Shown piece by piece: positions 23,312 through 35,891 of a stretch of DNA of 64,000 bases (positions are counted from its first letter, which is position 1; every line of letters starts with the position of its first letter). The notes under the pieces were generated by a model. The model had not been told where the DNA came from, did no database searches, and saw only the letters and a list, made by a program, of their open reading frames with translations. A program made the translations under genes and the position numbers. This DNA comes from Trichosphaerium sp. ATCC 40318. Taxonomy: Eukaryota; Discosea; Flabellinia; Trichosidae. Where the stretch lies: contig JALMLS010000612.1 in NCBI GenBank assembly GCA_038496445.1, positions 124,001 to 188,000 of the forward strand. The letters run 5' to 3'.

Positions 23312-24405
23312 TTATTTCTTATCACTGAAACAGTGCTTGATGGCAGTTATCTCATTTGGTGTCAATTCAGGATGCCAAAAGTCAAATAACAGTACGACAC
23401 GTGCCATCCCATTTTTGTTCGAATTCCAAACCTTTAAACCATTAAGAATTTAGATGTCTATTAATAACACGTGGGTTTTTCTGATCGTACTTCATGGTTG
23501 AAACTGTCATCAAATATTAAACACTCACCTGTCTTCCAGGTACGGTGTTCCTTGCCCACCCGGATCTTATCAAACAATTAGCAAAAAAAATAACTGCAAA
23601 AATAGTCAGATATTACCTTGCAATCCTGTGGCGCTATCAGCGGTAAGTGACATCGTATTTTAACTAATCAAGTGTTAGCTATATATCTAACTAATGATAA
23701 TTCGCACTATTCGATACTCCACAGTGCGGCGTAATGTGTGTTCCTACAATAAGTACTTTAGTTAATTTGATCTTAACGTCCATCTGTTTTCGGACTTCTT
23801 GTTGACTGTCGAGCGTACCTGGCGCGAGCTCAGAAAAGTAGCAGTACCCCAACATACATCCATCGAGCATAGGTATACTTTTAATCACCTTGGCAGTGTT
23901 GGGACATCTTGAGAGGACACTTTAGTTCGGACTTTAAGTATGAGCTGGCTTAACTCACCTCGCAAGGTTTTCCTCGTTGTAACTGCCTTCTTTTATAAAT
24001 TGAAACGTGCTCCACTTGCCACCATCTTCTACTGAAGCCTTTATAGTATTAAACGAGGCATTTGCCTTCATCTGTAAATACTCTTCCCGTATAGCGTCAC
24101 AACTCTTCTCTAGCTGTTCTACCCAATCAAAGCAAGCTCTCTTCCACCTTTTGATGTTTGAGTGAGGCAATTAGGCTAAAACAAGTACCAAGTACGTGCT
24201 GTTAACCCAGGATATAAAAAGAACGTTGGTTTTTGCATTGGTTCACCAGGTCTAGATCGCGCTTTAGGCCGTTTAGCATTTTTACGTTTTTATTAATTGT
24301 AATCGCCGTACGTCCTTCTTTTATGTACTGAGCGATAGCGTCACGCAATCTTTGTGGCCCAGAGGCCATCAGCACTTCAAGTTGTTGAGGAGATGACTCG
24401 CTCAT
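23312..24405 (-). CDS. Aspartyl/asparaginyl beta-hydroxylase domain protein
   Basis: Fe(II)/2-oxoglutarate dioxygenase of the ASPH family, which hydroxylates Asp/Asn side chains. Starting at 24405 (MSESSPQQLEV), the first exon is helical and charged. The catalytic part contains ARCPNTAKVIKSIP, FSELAPGT, then the first metal/cosubstrate region THITPHCGVSNIKIRCHLPL, TGECLIFDDSFNHEVWN with the second histidine, and LLFDFWHPELTPNEITAI before the stop. These are joined by short introns, two with clear GTACG-type and one with a GTGCGA donor. The motif order fits the family. No signal peptide or membrane segment is seen, unlike animal ASPH, so it may be cytosolic. The join between the first and second exon (around 24170-24210) could not be resolved. 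Confidence 0.82.
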
Positions 24406-24757
24406 TGCAGTTAAATAATTCAAATTGAAAAAAAACTGAAAAAAAAGCATAAGTTTTTGTCTCGCATGGCAATTATTGTACGTAGTACTAGCCGTCAGCT
24501 TTATATTTGTAATAGAGTCACAGCTTACGCTTGTATATTAATTGTAACTAGGCTTTGAAACAGTTTTGGAAAGACGACATTGTTAGTTTATCACGTGCTT
24601 CAGGCATGACAACTAGCTTACATCTACTTAGTAAATTTTACGACTGACGTATCCTTCAACAAGCTGTAAAGGCTTGTGACATAGAGAAAGACACAATGCA
24701 GAGCACAACTTTTATTGTAAATTTCGTGCAAGAAATTGAATGGCTACAATATCGAAT

Positions 24758-25319
24758 CTACCTGATTACAAATTTGACAACGCAGTTATCACCTCCACCT
24801 TGTAAAACAAGAACAGTAGAAGGCTCAGCTTCGCTATGGTTGCTTCCAGAGTAAGGATTTGAAGTAGTTAATCTAATCTCTTTTCCTGTCTTGACATCTT
24901 TGTACCATACTCTCGCAATTGTCACTCCTGTCATGAAGCCATGGCTCTCACATCCGTAACCTTCAGCAGTGCCGGCTTTGATTTCGGAGGGAGGAAGCAT
25001 TGAACTACTCCAGACGCCTATACAGAATACATTAGAGAACAAATTTTAGTGTTACTCTTGTACCTGAACCGTCAGAGTTCGATTTTGGTTGTGGCGCTTT
25101 GATTAACGAAAGGTCGTTCCCTGTTTTGTTCACAACAATGACATCAACACTACGAGTGGCTCTACCATCTCCAAAGAGATTTAGCTTTAGCCTACTCATC
25201 AGAGTATTACCAATGTCAACGCCTAGCAATTTATAAGACAAGATATATTGTTATCGCATGAACTTTGGTGTACCTTGCTCAATCGCAAACTCAGTTGCTG
25301 CTTTCTTGAATGCTGCCAT
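24758..25319 (-). CDS. Aegerolysin / ET79-like beta-sandwich protein
   Basis: Three exons (25274-25319, 25064-25222, 24758-25017) give 154 aa without a signal peptide. After a short helical N-terminus the protein is beta-rich, with a strand resembling RSVDVIVVN, a GVWSSS..PP segment, an ESHGFMTG motif and an NPYSGSN motif. This order is what I recall for the small aegerolysin-like family that includes the bacterial crystal protein ET79; members bind membranes and some act as pore-forming partners. The coding frame is intact and all three introns/exons are consistent. The protein may serve in defence or predation, or be a lectin-like lipid binder. The family assignment rests on motif memory and activity is not implied. 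Confidence 0.55.
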
Positions 25320-25796
25320 TTTATTAAGTGTGAGTGTTGTTCAAGTTGTTGAAGATTATGTTTTATGATTTGCTAGCGCATTCACGTGCACATAAAAATG
25401 CAGCGAACAACAAACTTGCTACCTCAGTGCGGTCTGTCTGTTGTGTTGAACACAGGCTACGATTTTTTGCTGTTTCTAAAAGATACATTACTGACAAGTG
25501 ACGTATACAGACAGTTAAATTTTAAAATGTGAATGCACGTTATAGAGTGCTGACACCATTGAATAAAGTACTGCAAAACCGAACTGTTGAACGAACCTAC
25601 TGTAGTGTAAACAGGAAGCCTTTTTTTTTTTGTCAAAAAACTACAAATAATTGTGAACCGCACGTGAAAGAGTGTTGACACTGTGAATTAAAACAAACGC
25701 TCATCGTTATCCACTTAATATTCAATAGTGGCTTTCAATGGAGTTAAAGTAACAAAGCGAAACGATTGACAAGTTGTGTAAACCTGTTTATTGATG
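25320..25796. other. Intergenic region with two CACGTG palindromes
   Basis: This 477-base spacer lies between two minus-strand genes. It contains CACGTG near 25384 and 25660, and no convincing coding frame. The part next to 25320 should include the promoter of the ET79-like gene. Confidence 0.4.
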
Positions 25797-27313
25797 TCAT
25801 AGCTCGTAGATGTCTACTTTTTCGATTTTTTCTCTTAGCATCTTTTTACCAACAAACAGAACGCCTGCTATGCTTACTAAGAGAAATACAATAGCTGCTG
25901 CTACACTCAAGCCAATACCAATATCTCGTCCGATGGTACCAATAGTTGAACTAGTTGTAGAGGGTGCTTGTGTCAGCATGGCCAAAGGGACGTGGATAGG
26001 AGCCGAAGGAGGAGATATAGGTGAACTCGTTGTCGGAATTACAGTAGGCTGCATGTGAGCTGGTTGATTTGTAGGTGACATTTTTGGTGCTATTGAAAGT
26101 GCTGATGTGGGACTAAGAGAAGGAGATAGAGTAGGTACACCAGTTGTAGGTGGAGGAGTACTTGGGGTAATAGTAGGTGGTCGCGTTGGCTGTCTTGTGG
26201 GAGATAGTGTTGGGGGGAAAGAAGGCTGCCGTGTTGGTGCTGTAGTCGTAGGTGAAGCAGTGCTTGGAGCAAGAGTAGGCGGTTGTGTTGGCGGTTCTGT
26301 TGGGTAAGGTGTTGTAGGCATAAACATAGAATAACTAAGGCACCCTGTATGAGTAGGGGTGCCACATGGCGTAGCAAGCCTAGTATCTCGGAGAAGACGT
26401 GTTTCTGTTGTGTTGTAGTTCAGTATCGCAAAATAAACACCCGACTGTCCAATAGAATGGTATTTGTCATACGGCTGATGTAGCTTATATGGCAATCTGA
26501 TGAATGAAGGAGGAATATCGCTATGATTATATACTGATGTCAAGTCGAACTCGAATACGTACTCGTCAAGTGTTTGTAACAAAAGACGATCATTGTAGGG
26601 ATCGAAATAAAACAATACAGCATACCAATATGGTATGAGTCTGTGAGAATACTCATATGTCATATTTATACCAGTGTTCAAGTCGTAGGTTTCCAGAAGA
26701 TATGCTCCAAGACGAGAGTCTATATCATTACGGAATCCAAAAAGCCAATTTCTTTTTGGATCATAAACAGGGTTAACACCGTTCCAATGATCAAAGTATG
26801 ATAATGAGCACGTGACTGGATCATATTGCCATAACTGGCCAACAACCATGTTTCCTCTGTGTCCGTACACAACTTCTCCAAAACCAGATATTAAAACTCT
26901 TTGTAGGGAGTCTACCCATACCATCCCACCTCTAAAAGGGATTGGTGGCAAAATACCTGCAGAAACATCAGTAACGATAAATCTTCTACTCTTACTTTAC
27001 CTTCTACTGTTACGTTGCAAACAGAATAGTATTGGTCGCGCTCTGACCCAAAGTATACCGACCTCATTACTTGACCATCAAACGCGTAAAATTCTTGAGT
27101 CTGCGTGTTGGCACCACCCCATGCGAGACAGCTTGGGAACTTCGGCGAAATCCTACTGTTTTCAACACTCCTTTCAAACGATACAATTTCTATCCCGCCT
27201 GGTTTGACCACAAGCCGGAAATATGCAGCTTCCAGGTCCTCACAGCAAACTAAAGTACCCATGGAGTACAATAAGAGCAAGACGTGAAGTTGTGGGAGAA
27301 GAGTGAGTGCCAT
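25797..27313 (-). CDS. Type I surface glycoprotein with PT-rich stalk
   Basis: Two exons (27001-27313 and 25797-26956) around a 44-nt intron (GTAAAG to CTGCAG) give 490 aa. Order: signal peptide (MALTLLPQLHVLLLLYSMGT), an ectodomain of about 290 residues with repeated Trp/Tyr/Phe-rich strands (LWQYDPVTCSLSYFDHW, YDLNTGINMTYEY) suggestive of a beta-propeller, several Asn-X-Ser/Thr sites, a stalk of about 100 residues of Pro-Thr-Ser repeats (PTRQPS, PTLSPTRQPT), one transmembrane helix (IGLSVAAAIVFLLVSIAGVLF) and a short basic tail ending DIYEL. Such PT stalks are typical of stramenopile surface proteins and are usually heavily O-glycosylated. Role unknown; adhesion or surface coat is likely. 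Confidence 0.75.
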
Positions 27314-28026
27314 GTTAAGTTCAATAAATTATTAACAATTCACGTGTTGCTATTTAAGGGAATCAACCATCTTGTGAACAAAAGTAAACGCTTGAATTGT
27401 GTAGCACAAAAGGTAGTACAACAATCTGTATATTTGTTAACCAAGTCGCGTGTCTGCGACTTACTTTTGTTTTTTTGTTACAGTTACAATTACAGTTAAA
27501 CTATAAGCGATTAGCTCATAGACAAGGGTATTGCACATAGCCATTACTTTGACGCTGTTTCGAACCAAAGATTGAGTTAATGTCTTGACTGAGGTTTGTG
27601 GCACGTGACCTGTGACCTACTCCTCCCCTGCCATAACATTAGTAAACTTCAACCTAGGTACTATCTATTTTAAAGCCAAGAAAATTTTTGTTTGCGTTGG
27701 TTAAAACGTGCTAGAGAAATTATTGAAGAAGTAGATACTTAGCACCTGACATAGTAAATAAGTTCTCCATCCTTACACTTAGTCTAAGTTTGCGATGACC
27801 ATTTTACTGGATGTGTTACAATGTTTGTGTAGCCAACGCAACAAAACTGTGAAATACAGTACCCTTTGGTGTAAGTTCTTAAGCACCTGTGACTTTTGAG
27901 TAACAGGATGAAGGATGACATAATGCTGTATTTATTAGGCGTTTTACCAAAGCACAGTATGAGTTACAACTTCTAGTTTGAACATGATTTTTTTTTTCGA
28001 AGCATTTCTTTTTTTTTAATTCTTAA
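27314..28026. other. Intergenic region, no gene seen
   Basis: The 713 bases between two minus-strand genes include CACGTG at about 27341 and 27601 and a long T-run near 28010, just downstream of the protease stop. A 71-codon plus-strand frame at 27284-27499 shows no motif and starts inside the antisense of the neighbouring gene, so it is probably chance. Confidence 0.4.
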
Positions 28027-31000
28027 TTATTCTTGTCCTGGGGTAGGTGGAAAGTCTTTAAAGAATTCAGCAGATGCCTTGAATTCTTCAGAATCATTAA
28101 TATAAGTAACACCTTGTTCTTTTTCCTCAGGTAAGTCATGCTTGTTACCAAAGACTTGAATACTCATTTTTTTCCTAAATAAGTTTTAGCAAGAAAAAAA
28201 AAACAGACGGTTTCCTCCTTGCAATGTAGAAGAAAATTAATATAATCGTACCTTGATGACTTATCAGATATATGAGTGTTAAAGAAAGATATTAATTCTT
28301 CTTTAGTAATATCCTTAAGAGCATCAACTTCAACTTGATTTCTGTCATAGAAATACTGATTTGTAGATATTTCACCAATGAAGCGAAGAGCTTCCTTGTA
28401 CATATTTGCAGGCTTCTCAAGTTTCTTGACAGTCAATGCACGTTTGTGTTCTTCAAGCTCTTCTGGTTTCATATCTGCCAATATGGTCTAAAGAAGCGTT
28501 TTAACAAACCAGAAAAAAACGAGAAAAAAAAAATTTTACTTCTTCCACAACAATAGTACGATTTTTGAATAAAACTTGTCTCAAAGACGTAAAATACTCG
28601 TTGATTATGAACCAAAACTTGATAGGAGAAAAAAAAATAGTACAAGCTCGAAAGTTATTGTAGAAAGACAAGTCATACCTTTGCTTGTTCAATGAATGAT
28701 TCTATGCGTTCATCGAGATACTTAGCGTCCTTTGTACTACTCTGAATGATAACACGCCAACAAGATATTCTTTGAGTTGTCTCGAGTGATGACCATACAA
28801 TGTAACCAAGTTGTTCTTTAGTACGCAATTGATCAAAAGCAGGTTCCTTTACAAAAAAAAAAGTCAACAAAAAAAGAACAAAATCTCCAATTCTACGTAC
28901 CACAAGGATATCAGCTAGTAGTGCTATTCTAGCATTATGTTTATAGTCGTCTTCATAACCTTTAACAAAAGTATTAACCATTTATATTTTGAGTACGAAG
29001 ACCTTGACTTTAAAAACCATACCAACTTGATAACAATTACAAATCGCGGAATTTTCATCATCAGGGTTTCTTCCATTCATTCTATACACAACAGGTTTAC
29101 CAGGTTGTACACTTACCATCTGTCTTTCGTATGTTTTATGTACGCTTGAAGGTTTTAAGATATTTGTAACCTCATCAGCTACATCCAAAGCAGATTGCTT
29201 TGTCATATTTCCAGAGAATAAATACTCAACATGGAAATCATCCATGAAAGACTTAAGATGCTTCTGACATTCTTCAGCAGTTAATTCATCAATAACAGTG
29301 AGTTTTACATCACGTGATATAAATGGTTGAATAGTAGAAGCATTAAGAAAGTAGCTCACAAGACTATACGGTTTGCTCTTGTCAAAGTTATCAAGAGAAC
29401 GTTTCACCTACAAAAAAAGTAAGCAAAAAAAACATCAAAAAAAAATAGGCTGGAACTGTTCGTGTCACGTGAACACCTTTAGAAAATAAAACATATTTGT
29501 GGGTATCAACATAAACTATAGCGGAAAAACAAATTATGTTCAAGACGTACTTTGTTTCTCAGGATGTTGAAGCGGTCAGGTTTAATCTCAAGAGTACGTA
29601 ATGTTTGTAAAATCTTTTTAATAAGAAGAGGAAGCTTATGATCAAATCCAGCTGATTTAACTTCAATACCATACCAAGCCCAACCCAAGTCAAATCCTAC
29701 GCCTGCCACTTGAGAGTAGTATGTAAACTAGAAAACATGTTACGAATTCATAAAGAAACATTGAAAAAATATATCAAAACACGCTGTACCTCATTGATGG
29801 CGTCTTTAACAAGCTTAGTGATAATTTGAGTATACAATGCACTCTTTGGGCTTTTATACACTGCTTGAGAGCATAATCTGACATATATCACTTCTTTAGG
29901 TTCCTATTCAAACCCATGAGCGCTTTGTTCAAGATATCTTGAAAGTATAAACTCGTACATTGAAAATACAATCCTTCTTGTACCAAACGTTGTCTCTTAT
30001 CTTTACAGGGTATTTACCCTTTAGATCTTCAACAGGTTTTAAATCAAGTTCATATGGTATGAAAGGATTAACAGATGGCAAGAACAATCCTGGGTCAATA
30101 TCATTACTCCTCCAACTCTAACAACAGTTTGTCAGCTTCAACTCAAAGCAATACGAGTTAAACTACGCACATCCAAAGTTTCTTCTGAGATTGTTGAAGT
30201 AACATACTTAGTCTTGTACCAATATTCCTCATTTACAGCTTCTTTAGCAAAGTCTAATGAAGCTTGAAATACCCTGTTGACAACGCAATTAGATAACAGC
30301 TTTTTCAAAAAGAAATGGGTATGTAATAGATTGTCGCATTTCTTCATTCCGTACAATAAATTATCAGGTGTCATTAGATTCAGATAACTCATTACTAGCT
30401 CTGGCTCATATTCCTCGACCTAGAAATAATTAATTAATCAACGTGATGTACTTTAAAACAAAGAAACTAAGTTTTGTACTTCAATTGTCACAAAAATATT
30501 AACTTACCAGCCATGTTCCCGAAAGAATGTCATTATCGGAGTAATGATGCAAATTTCCTGCTATTCTACTCGCATATGATGTAGGACGCTCTTTTGATAG
30601 AAACCTAAATTTGGTTTCTGACATTTTTGCGTTTTCTTCATGAATCCATTTCTAAATTAAAAAAATCAACACTGATAGAGGCTCTATTGCTTTTTGGTCG
30701 ATCAAAAGTTAAATACACGTTGCGTTTTTTGTAATTACAGAAACAACGCAAAGCACCAATATGGAAGAAACTTGTCTTGAAACAGGTAATGTTCAACAAA
30801 CAAACAAAAATTGCATCCAGAAAAAATTTTATCGATAAAAACATTACATACCTGAACACCCTCCTTCTTTTGTAATGCAATATAGTCGAAGATAAGCTTT
30901 GTAATCTCGTCCATTTTACCTTTATACAAACATAAGTGTGAGAAAGGACATAGGAGACCTTAGTATAGAAGTGATAGCCCTCAACGACTTACCTGTACCA

Positions 31001-32779
31001 ACTTTTGTTAATTCTACTTCAACAAAGAATATACAAAAGTCTGCAGCATTCTTATATGATCCAGCACAAAGACTATTAGCCCATCTAATATACCAAATAA
31101 ATACAAATTATAACAACAACACAAGCGCTAAAAACAACAAACAGAAAAAGGTTTTTCAACATCAAAAAAAATCCAAAACTCACCCTTTCTTTTTAATCAA
31201 TGCAAAGATACTGCCGTCACCTTTTTGATTATTAAAGTTAGATATCTTATCCCAAACAAACAGTAATATTTTTGCGTACTTTCGTGACCTAACAAGTGTG
31301 ACAAGTAGTCACCAGGTTTCGATTTATAATGTGCACGTGTTGATGGCTATAATGTATCTTTAGCTAGTTTTTTGTTCACTTGCACGAGTGTAAAAATTGG
31401 GACACAGTCGTACTATTTTCCACATGAGTGTAAGACTTGGGATATCCTTAACAGGTACAAATTTTACGAGTTTTTTCATGTTTTCTGGTAAAAACACGCT
31501 AATGTCACGCTCAATGTATGATACAGGCGATTTTAACTCCGGTTTATGGTCAATATCAGAGAACAGCTCGGTAACAAAACTTGCAAGTTCATCCAAAGGA
31601 TCTACGAAAGTAATACATCAATCAACAGTTATTACAGCCAAAAAAAAAAAGTTTCAAAAAAAACGCAACAAACCTTTGCCTACGATACATAACTTCATTA
31701 TGTGAGATGAATAGTATTTTGAGTGGAACTCCAGTAACGCTTCTCTAACCTATAATAAATTTAAGATATGAAACGACAATACATGGATTGTAAAACAACG
31801 TACATCAATACCCTTCGATTCAGGTATTGTTTTCAAAGTATCCATGTTACCAGTACTGAACTTGATATCTCAGTAAGTATCACACTATCATAATTTATTG
31901 TACCCTAGAGTATGGGTGCTCCTGATTCGCATGCTTCTTCACTAATTGTGAGATTCTCCAAGGGTCAGATTGCAGATTTTTAGAGTTTTCTAAACAATTT
32001 TAAGTCAACTTTAAACATTTTTTTCTTTTTGAAGGGTTACCTGAATCTACAGCCTTCAATTCTCTATCTGTACTGTCTTGATTGAACAATGGTGAAATAA
32101 AGAACTGAGCAAACCTACAATTACGATTACACAACACTTACAACAAGAACAAATAAATGATAATTATTCGCGGATTTTTTGGCTTCCATACCGATCTAGA
32201 GCACCTAAACAATTAGTTATAAGTAAAAACAAACTGATAATGCTGCTAACATACCTTTTAGTGCTTCTGGAGCTACTTCAAAGTAGTAATTTGTCGTTTC
32301 ACTAAAAAGTTTCAGTTAACATCACAGACGTCAAATGGAATTCCAATCGTATTACCTGCTAGTGTACGCATTGCTATGACCACCATGAGTCGTCAAATAT
32401 TTTTCGTATTCATTCTCATCAGGGAACTTTTTAGAACCTAACAGTACGTTAATACGCGCTCCGCAAAAGCAATGAACGCACCCATGAAGAGCATGTGCTC
32501 GCAAAAGTGAGCTAAGCCAGGGAGCGATTCTGGATCGTGAAACGAACCAACACCAACAGCCATAGCGGCTGCAGATTTATCCGTGTCTAGTGGTGAGTGA
32601 TAAGTTGTTGGTTTCAGAAAATCGAATAGCATACCTGCATCTGATACAAGCAAACAATGTAACTTGTTTGGTAGGGTAACAAAGCGATATTCGCGCTTGT
32701 CAGTTTCTTTTAATCGTTAATAAGCTTATTGCAAATCATAGAGCATACCAGGCTTTCTAGGCGATGTACTGGTTGCCAT
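28027..32779 (-). CDS. IDE: Insulin-degrading-enzyme-like M16 metalloprotease
   Basis: Zinc peptidase of the insulinase family, which degrades short peptides inside a closed chamber. It starts at 32779 ([10 protein letters not shown]) and runs through about fifteen exons to 28027. The N-terminal domain has [39 protein letters not shown], and the inverted zinc motif in [11 protein letters not shown] (HFCEH encoded at 32495-32509). Later exons carry DPERWGR-region and C-terminal conserved pieces, including [20 protein letters not shown] near 28780-28850, the hallmark of the C-terminal half of IDE, and [12 protein letters not shown]. No signal peptide is seen, so a cytosolic or peroxisomal location is expected. 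Exon borders in the middle (29400-31700) were not fully resolved. Length of about 1,000 residues fits the family. Confidence 0.88.
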
Positions 32780-33077
32780 TTGCCTTAAATTAATCCTATT
32801 AACGAGCACTAGCCGTTTAGTTTGAAAACCTCTTACGGAGAGTTGTTGTAACCTCAAAATGGTGGATGAGCCTTTTTTTGAACGCTAAAACAGACAAAGT
32901 CAGTGTACAGTCTTTTTCACATGCCGAGTGTCAATGCCTCTTTACAAGTTTATTACGCACAGCTTAGATCGCACAGCGCACCAACAAACGCTTAGAAGTA
33001 AAAATAAGCGATAAATTTTGCGTAAAACGTGGTCAAAATTCATTGTTTGTTGCCCACGTCGAGAGTAATTACAACGC
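32780..33077. promoter_or_regulatory. Divergent promoter region, IDE-like / PRA1
   Basis: A 298-base spacer separates two divergent start codons. It holds no plausible coding frame. It must contain the promoters of both genes; no element was recognised. Confidence 0.4.
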
Positions 33078-33885
33078 ATGTCAGCCGATTTTTCTACGCC
33101 AATAGAGCCGCAGGCCGCAGGGACTACAGCGGAGCCTACAGTTGACCCTATTCAAGATGCAGCTGCAAATGCCGTAATGGCGTCTGCAATGTCATACGCA
33201 AAATCATACATAACTGCTGTAGCACCAGACACAAGTTTTACAAACTTTCGCTCAATTAGCGTTTTTTGCAGCCGCGAACGCTTGTCATTCCCAGCAGTAT
33301 CACAAATATTCAATAGACTACGTTCCAATCTCATTTACTATCAAACAAATTATATGGCAATTATCTTCTTAATAGCACTCTATTCAGCGTACGCCTATTT
33401 CAAGCCTTCATTGTAAAATCTGACGCTTCATTTAAGATTTACAAGTCCACTTCTTTTAGTCGGTTTGGCGCTCATAGTGTGGACATGGATGTACCTCTTT
33501 AAATGGCGAACAGAGCCAATAAAGGTAATGGGCTTTACAATCCCAGACACATTCAAAATGGTTGTTATAGTAGGAGGTACACGCCAAACTCTCTTAAACT
33601 CTCCACTTTTTGTGCTGATAAAACTCACAGTGACACTTCTCCTTTGCTACTTCACTTCTATCGGTTCAACAGTATTCTGGCTACTATGTGCTAGCGCAGT
33701 CAGTACGTTCCTTGCATTCGAAGCTGAGATACGCTCGGATAACGCCTTTGCTTTCTTTTTTTGTTACTATTCTTATTTTCTTAGTTATCTTCTTGCATGC
33801 TTTATTCCATCAACCGGAGCAAGAGCTTGATGAATTTGGTTTTGGATTTGATGGATTACCAACTACAATGCCAGCTACAACATAA
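33078..33885 (+). CDS. PRA1-family (prenylated Rab acceptor) membrane protein
   Basis: Four exons (33078-33412, 33437-33576, 33631-33702, 33785-33885) give 215 aa. The first intron is only 24 nt. The N-terminus is Ala/Pro/Thr-rich and soluble. The PRA1 domain follows: FCSRERLSFPAV, RLRSNLIYYQTNYMAIIFL, LFTSPLLLVGLALIVW, then a second hydrophobic pair ending in IIFLHALFHQPEQELDEF. The conserved N-x-x-Y-Y/F-Q-x-N-Y core is present. PRA1 proteins sit in ER-Golgi membranes, bind prenylated Rab GTPases and influence their membrane delivery. The last intron was chosen because it joins the second membrane pair to the family-typical HALF end; reading straight through gives a weaker C-terminus. Confidence 0.85.
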
Positions 33886-34120
33886 TTGCTGTTCAAGTTG
33901 AAGAAACAACACAACAGCAACAATTCCGTTTTTTTAAACCCTTTTCTCTTTTTTTTTGGCTCTTCATCAAGTTGTAGTACTAATAAAAATGATGCGTGCC
34001 AAATGATTCGTTTAAGTACTGAGTTAGCACGTGTGTTGGTAAACAATTTTTCAACTGTTGACTTGGTGCGAATATTTACCTTTATTCTGCCTGAACTAAT
34101 CATTCAAGAATAATTACACC

Positions 34121-35891
34121 ATGGAAGCCGTTGCTGAGATGTTTCCTTCAGTATCAAAGGATGTACTAGCCCAAATATTTGAAATGAACGGAGGAGATCC
34201 TACTAAAACTATAAACTACCTACTTGGCGGTGGTGCGCCACCTCAACAACAACCAGTACGTTATAAGGCATAATAATCGTATACTCATATTAACAAGCCA
34301 AAGAAGAAGCCAAAGCCATCACATAGCGTAAGGAACTCATACTTTATAAATCTGACACAAAGCAGGACGATTACGCTCTAGCGTTAAAACTACAACAACA
34401 AGAAGAACAAAACAAAAGAAAGGACGCAATGGACGCTGTACGCTAATACGGGACCTTACTTGCTAAAACCCACGAAATCAGTGAATTGTAAAACTCATTT
34501 ATATTTATTGCAGGATGAAGCTTTTGCAAGAAAGCTTATGGAAGAAGAAAACCGTAAGATGGGTGTAAAATGTTCATTATCAGGGGAAATGGTACAAGAA
34601 AAAAAAACTCGCTTCCAGCATTGTGACGTTTAGTAAGCTCTAACAAAGCCCGTATAGGTCCCTATAGATGAATTGTATATCCTAGATGACTGTGACTGCA
34701 AGTACGTACCTTAACGATCCGCACAAAAGATAGTTTGGATTGCCAACAATCTTCGACTCAAGATTTTTGACTTAGTTCCTGTTTAGAATCAAGAAAACAT
34801 TGCTTTTGAAGTACATATCAGAGCAAATTACAGTTACAGTCAATCCAAAATGTCCACGTTCGTCTTGTTCAAAGACACTGAGCGTTAGAGACCTCAAGGT
34901 AATGCCAAAAAAAAACTGTAATTCTCACCAAAGCTCAAGCAACTACTACCTGCCAAGAAGAAAAATAGAGGGCCAAAGAACTCTTTTGGGTAACAAAGAA
35001 ATACATACATCACCTATATTAATAGTCTATTAGAATGGTACCAACACGAGGATCAGCAAATGCATCAAAACGTATTACAGAAGAGCTAAAACATATTCTT
35101 AAATCCGAACCTCATAAAAATGGTAATCAATCTTATTGTTTCAATGTCGAGATCTTCCTTTCTGTTAATACCTCATTTTTAGGTTATGCTGTTGAACCTA
35201 TTAACGATAACTTGTATCTATGGGAGTTACGTTTATTCAATTTTGAACCAAAGGATGCACTTGCAAAAGACCTTAAAAGGATGAAGATGGTCAGTCTTTT
35301 TTTTTTTTGGCTTATTACTCACGAGGTTTTTTAGGATTACATTACAGCACATATCACATTCCCAAATTCTTATCCTTTTAATCCACCATTTATAAGAATC
35401 ATAAGGCCTCGATTTGCATTCAGGACTGGACACGTGCGTTTATTAAGAACCAAACATTCACGAAAAAATATTGAATTTCGTTCTGAAACAAAAAATAATC
35501 TCTTTGTCAGGTGACTATTGGTGGAAGTATTTGTATGGAATTATTGACGAATTCAGGATGGACAGCAGGTACAATACAAACCACATTTTTACATGCCTTT
35601 AATGGATTATTATTAAACTTCTTTTCAGCAAATACAGTTGAAGCCGTCATTATGTCAATACGAGCACAACTAATGGATGGTAATGCTCGATTGGATTTAA
35701 GGTACACTTTTTCTCTTTGCTTACAACTTTGTTGACATTATTTTTCTAGCAACCGATCCGATTACAGCCTCGCAGAAGCTAAAGAAGTACGTCATTTCAT
35801 TTGAAAAAAAAAACTACAAAAAAAATGACACTTTCGATTAACGCCACACTAGGCTTTCAACAGGATGGTCAGAACTCATGGCTGGTATTGA
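34121..35891 (+). CDS. CUE-RING-like-UBE2Q ubiquitin-conjugating enzyme
   Basis: One polypeptide appears to combine ubiquitin binding, a RING-like zinc site and an E2. From 34121 the first exon is a CUE/UBA-type helix set (MEAVAEMFPSVSKDVLAQIF, GGDPTKTINYLLGG). A lysine-rich linker and two acidic helices follow (ALALKLQQQEEQ, FARKLMEEENRKMG). Next comes a Cys-rich part: DDCDC, then YISEQI ... KCPRSSCSKTLSVRDL, resembling one half of a RING/U-box. The C-terminal 200 residues match UBE2Q: YAVEPINDNLYLWELRLF, FPNSYPFNPPFIRII, and the active-site strand GGSICMELLT (Cys near 35532), then AVIMSIRAQLMDGNARLDL. Stop at 35889-35891. All joins use GT..AG borders and keep frame, including 34987-35033, which was the least certain. 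The E2 call is secure; the RING-like call is moderate. Confidence 0.8.

Noticed and set aside
25457..25681. Minus-strand 74-codon frame between the ET79-like and PT-stalk genes
   Set aside because: Low complexity, no motif, no splice link to neighbours.
26090..26377. Other-frame open frames over the PT stalk (both strands)
   Set aside because: Long frames arise because the repeated Pro-Thr codons lack stops in all frames; the minus-strand frame with signal peptide and membrane helix is the real one.
33886..34113. Plus-strand open frame between PRA1 and the E2 gene
   Set aside because: No motif, T-rich start, and it ends eight bases before the E2 start; most likely 3' and 5' untranslated sequence.
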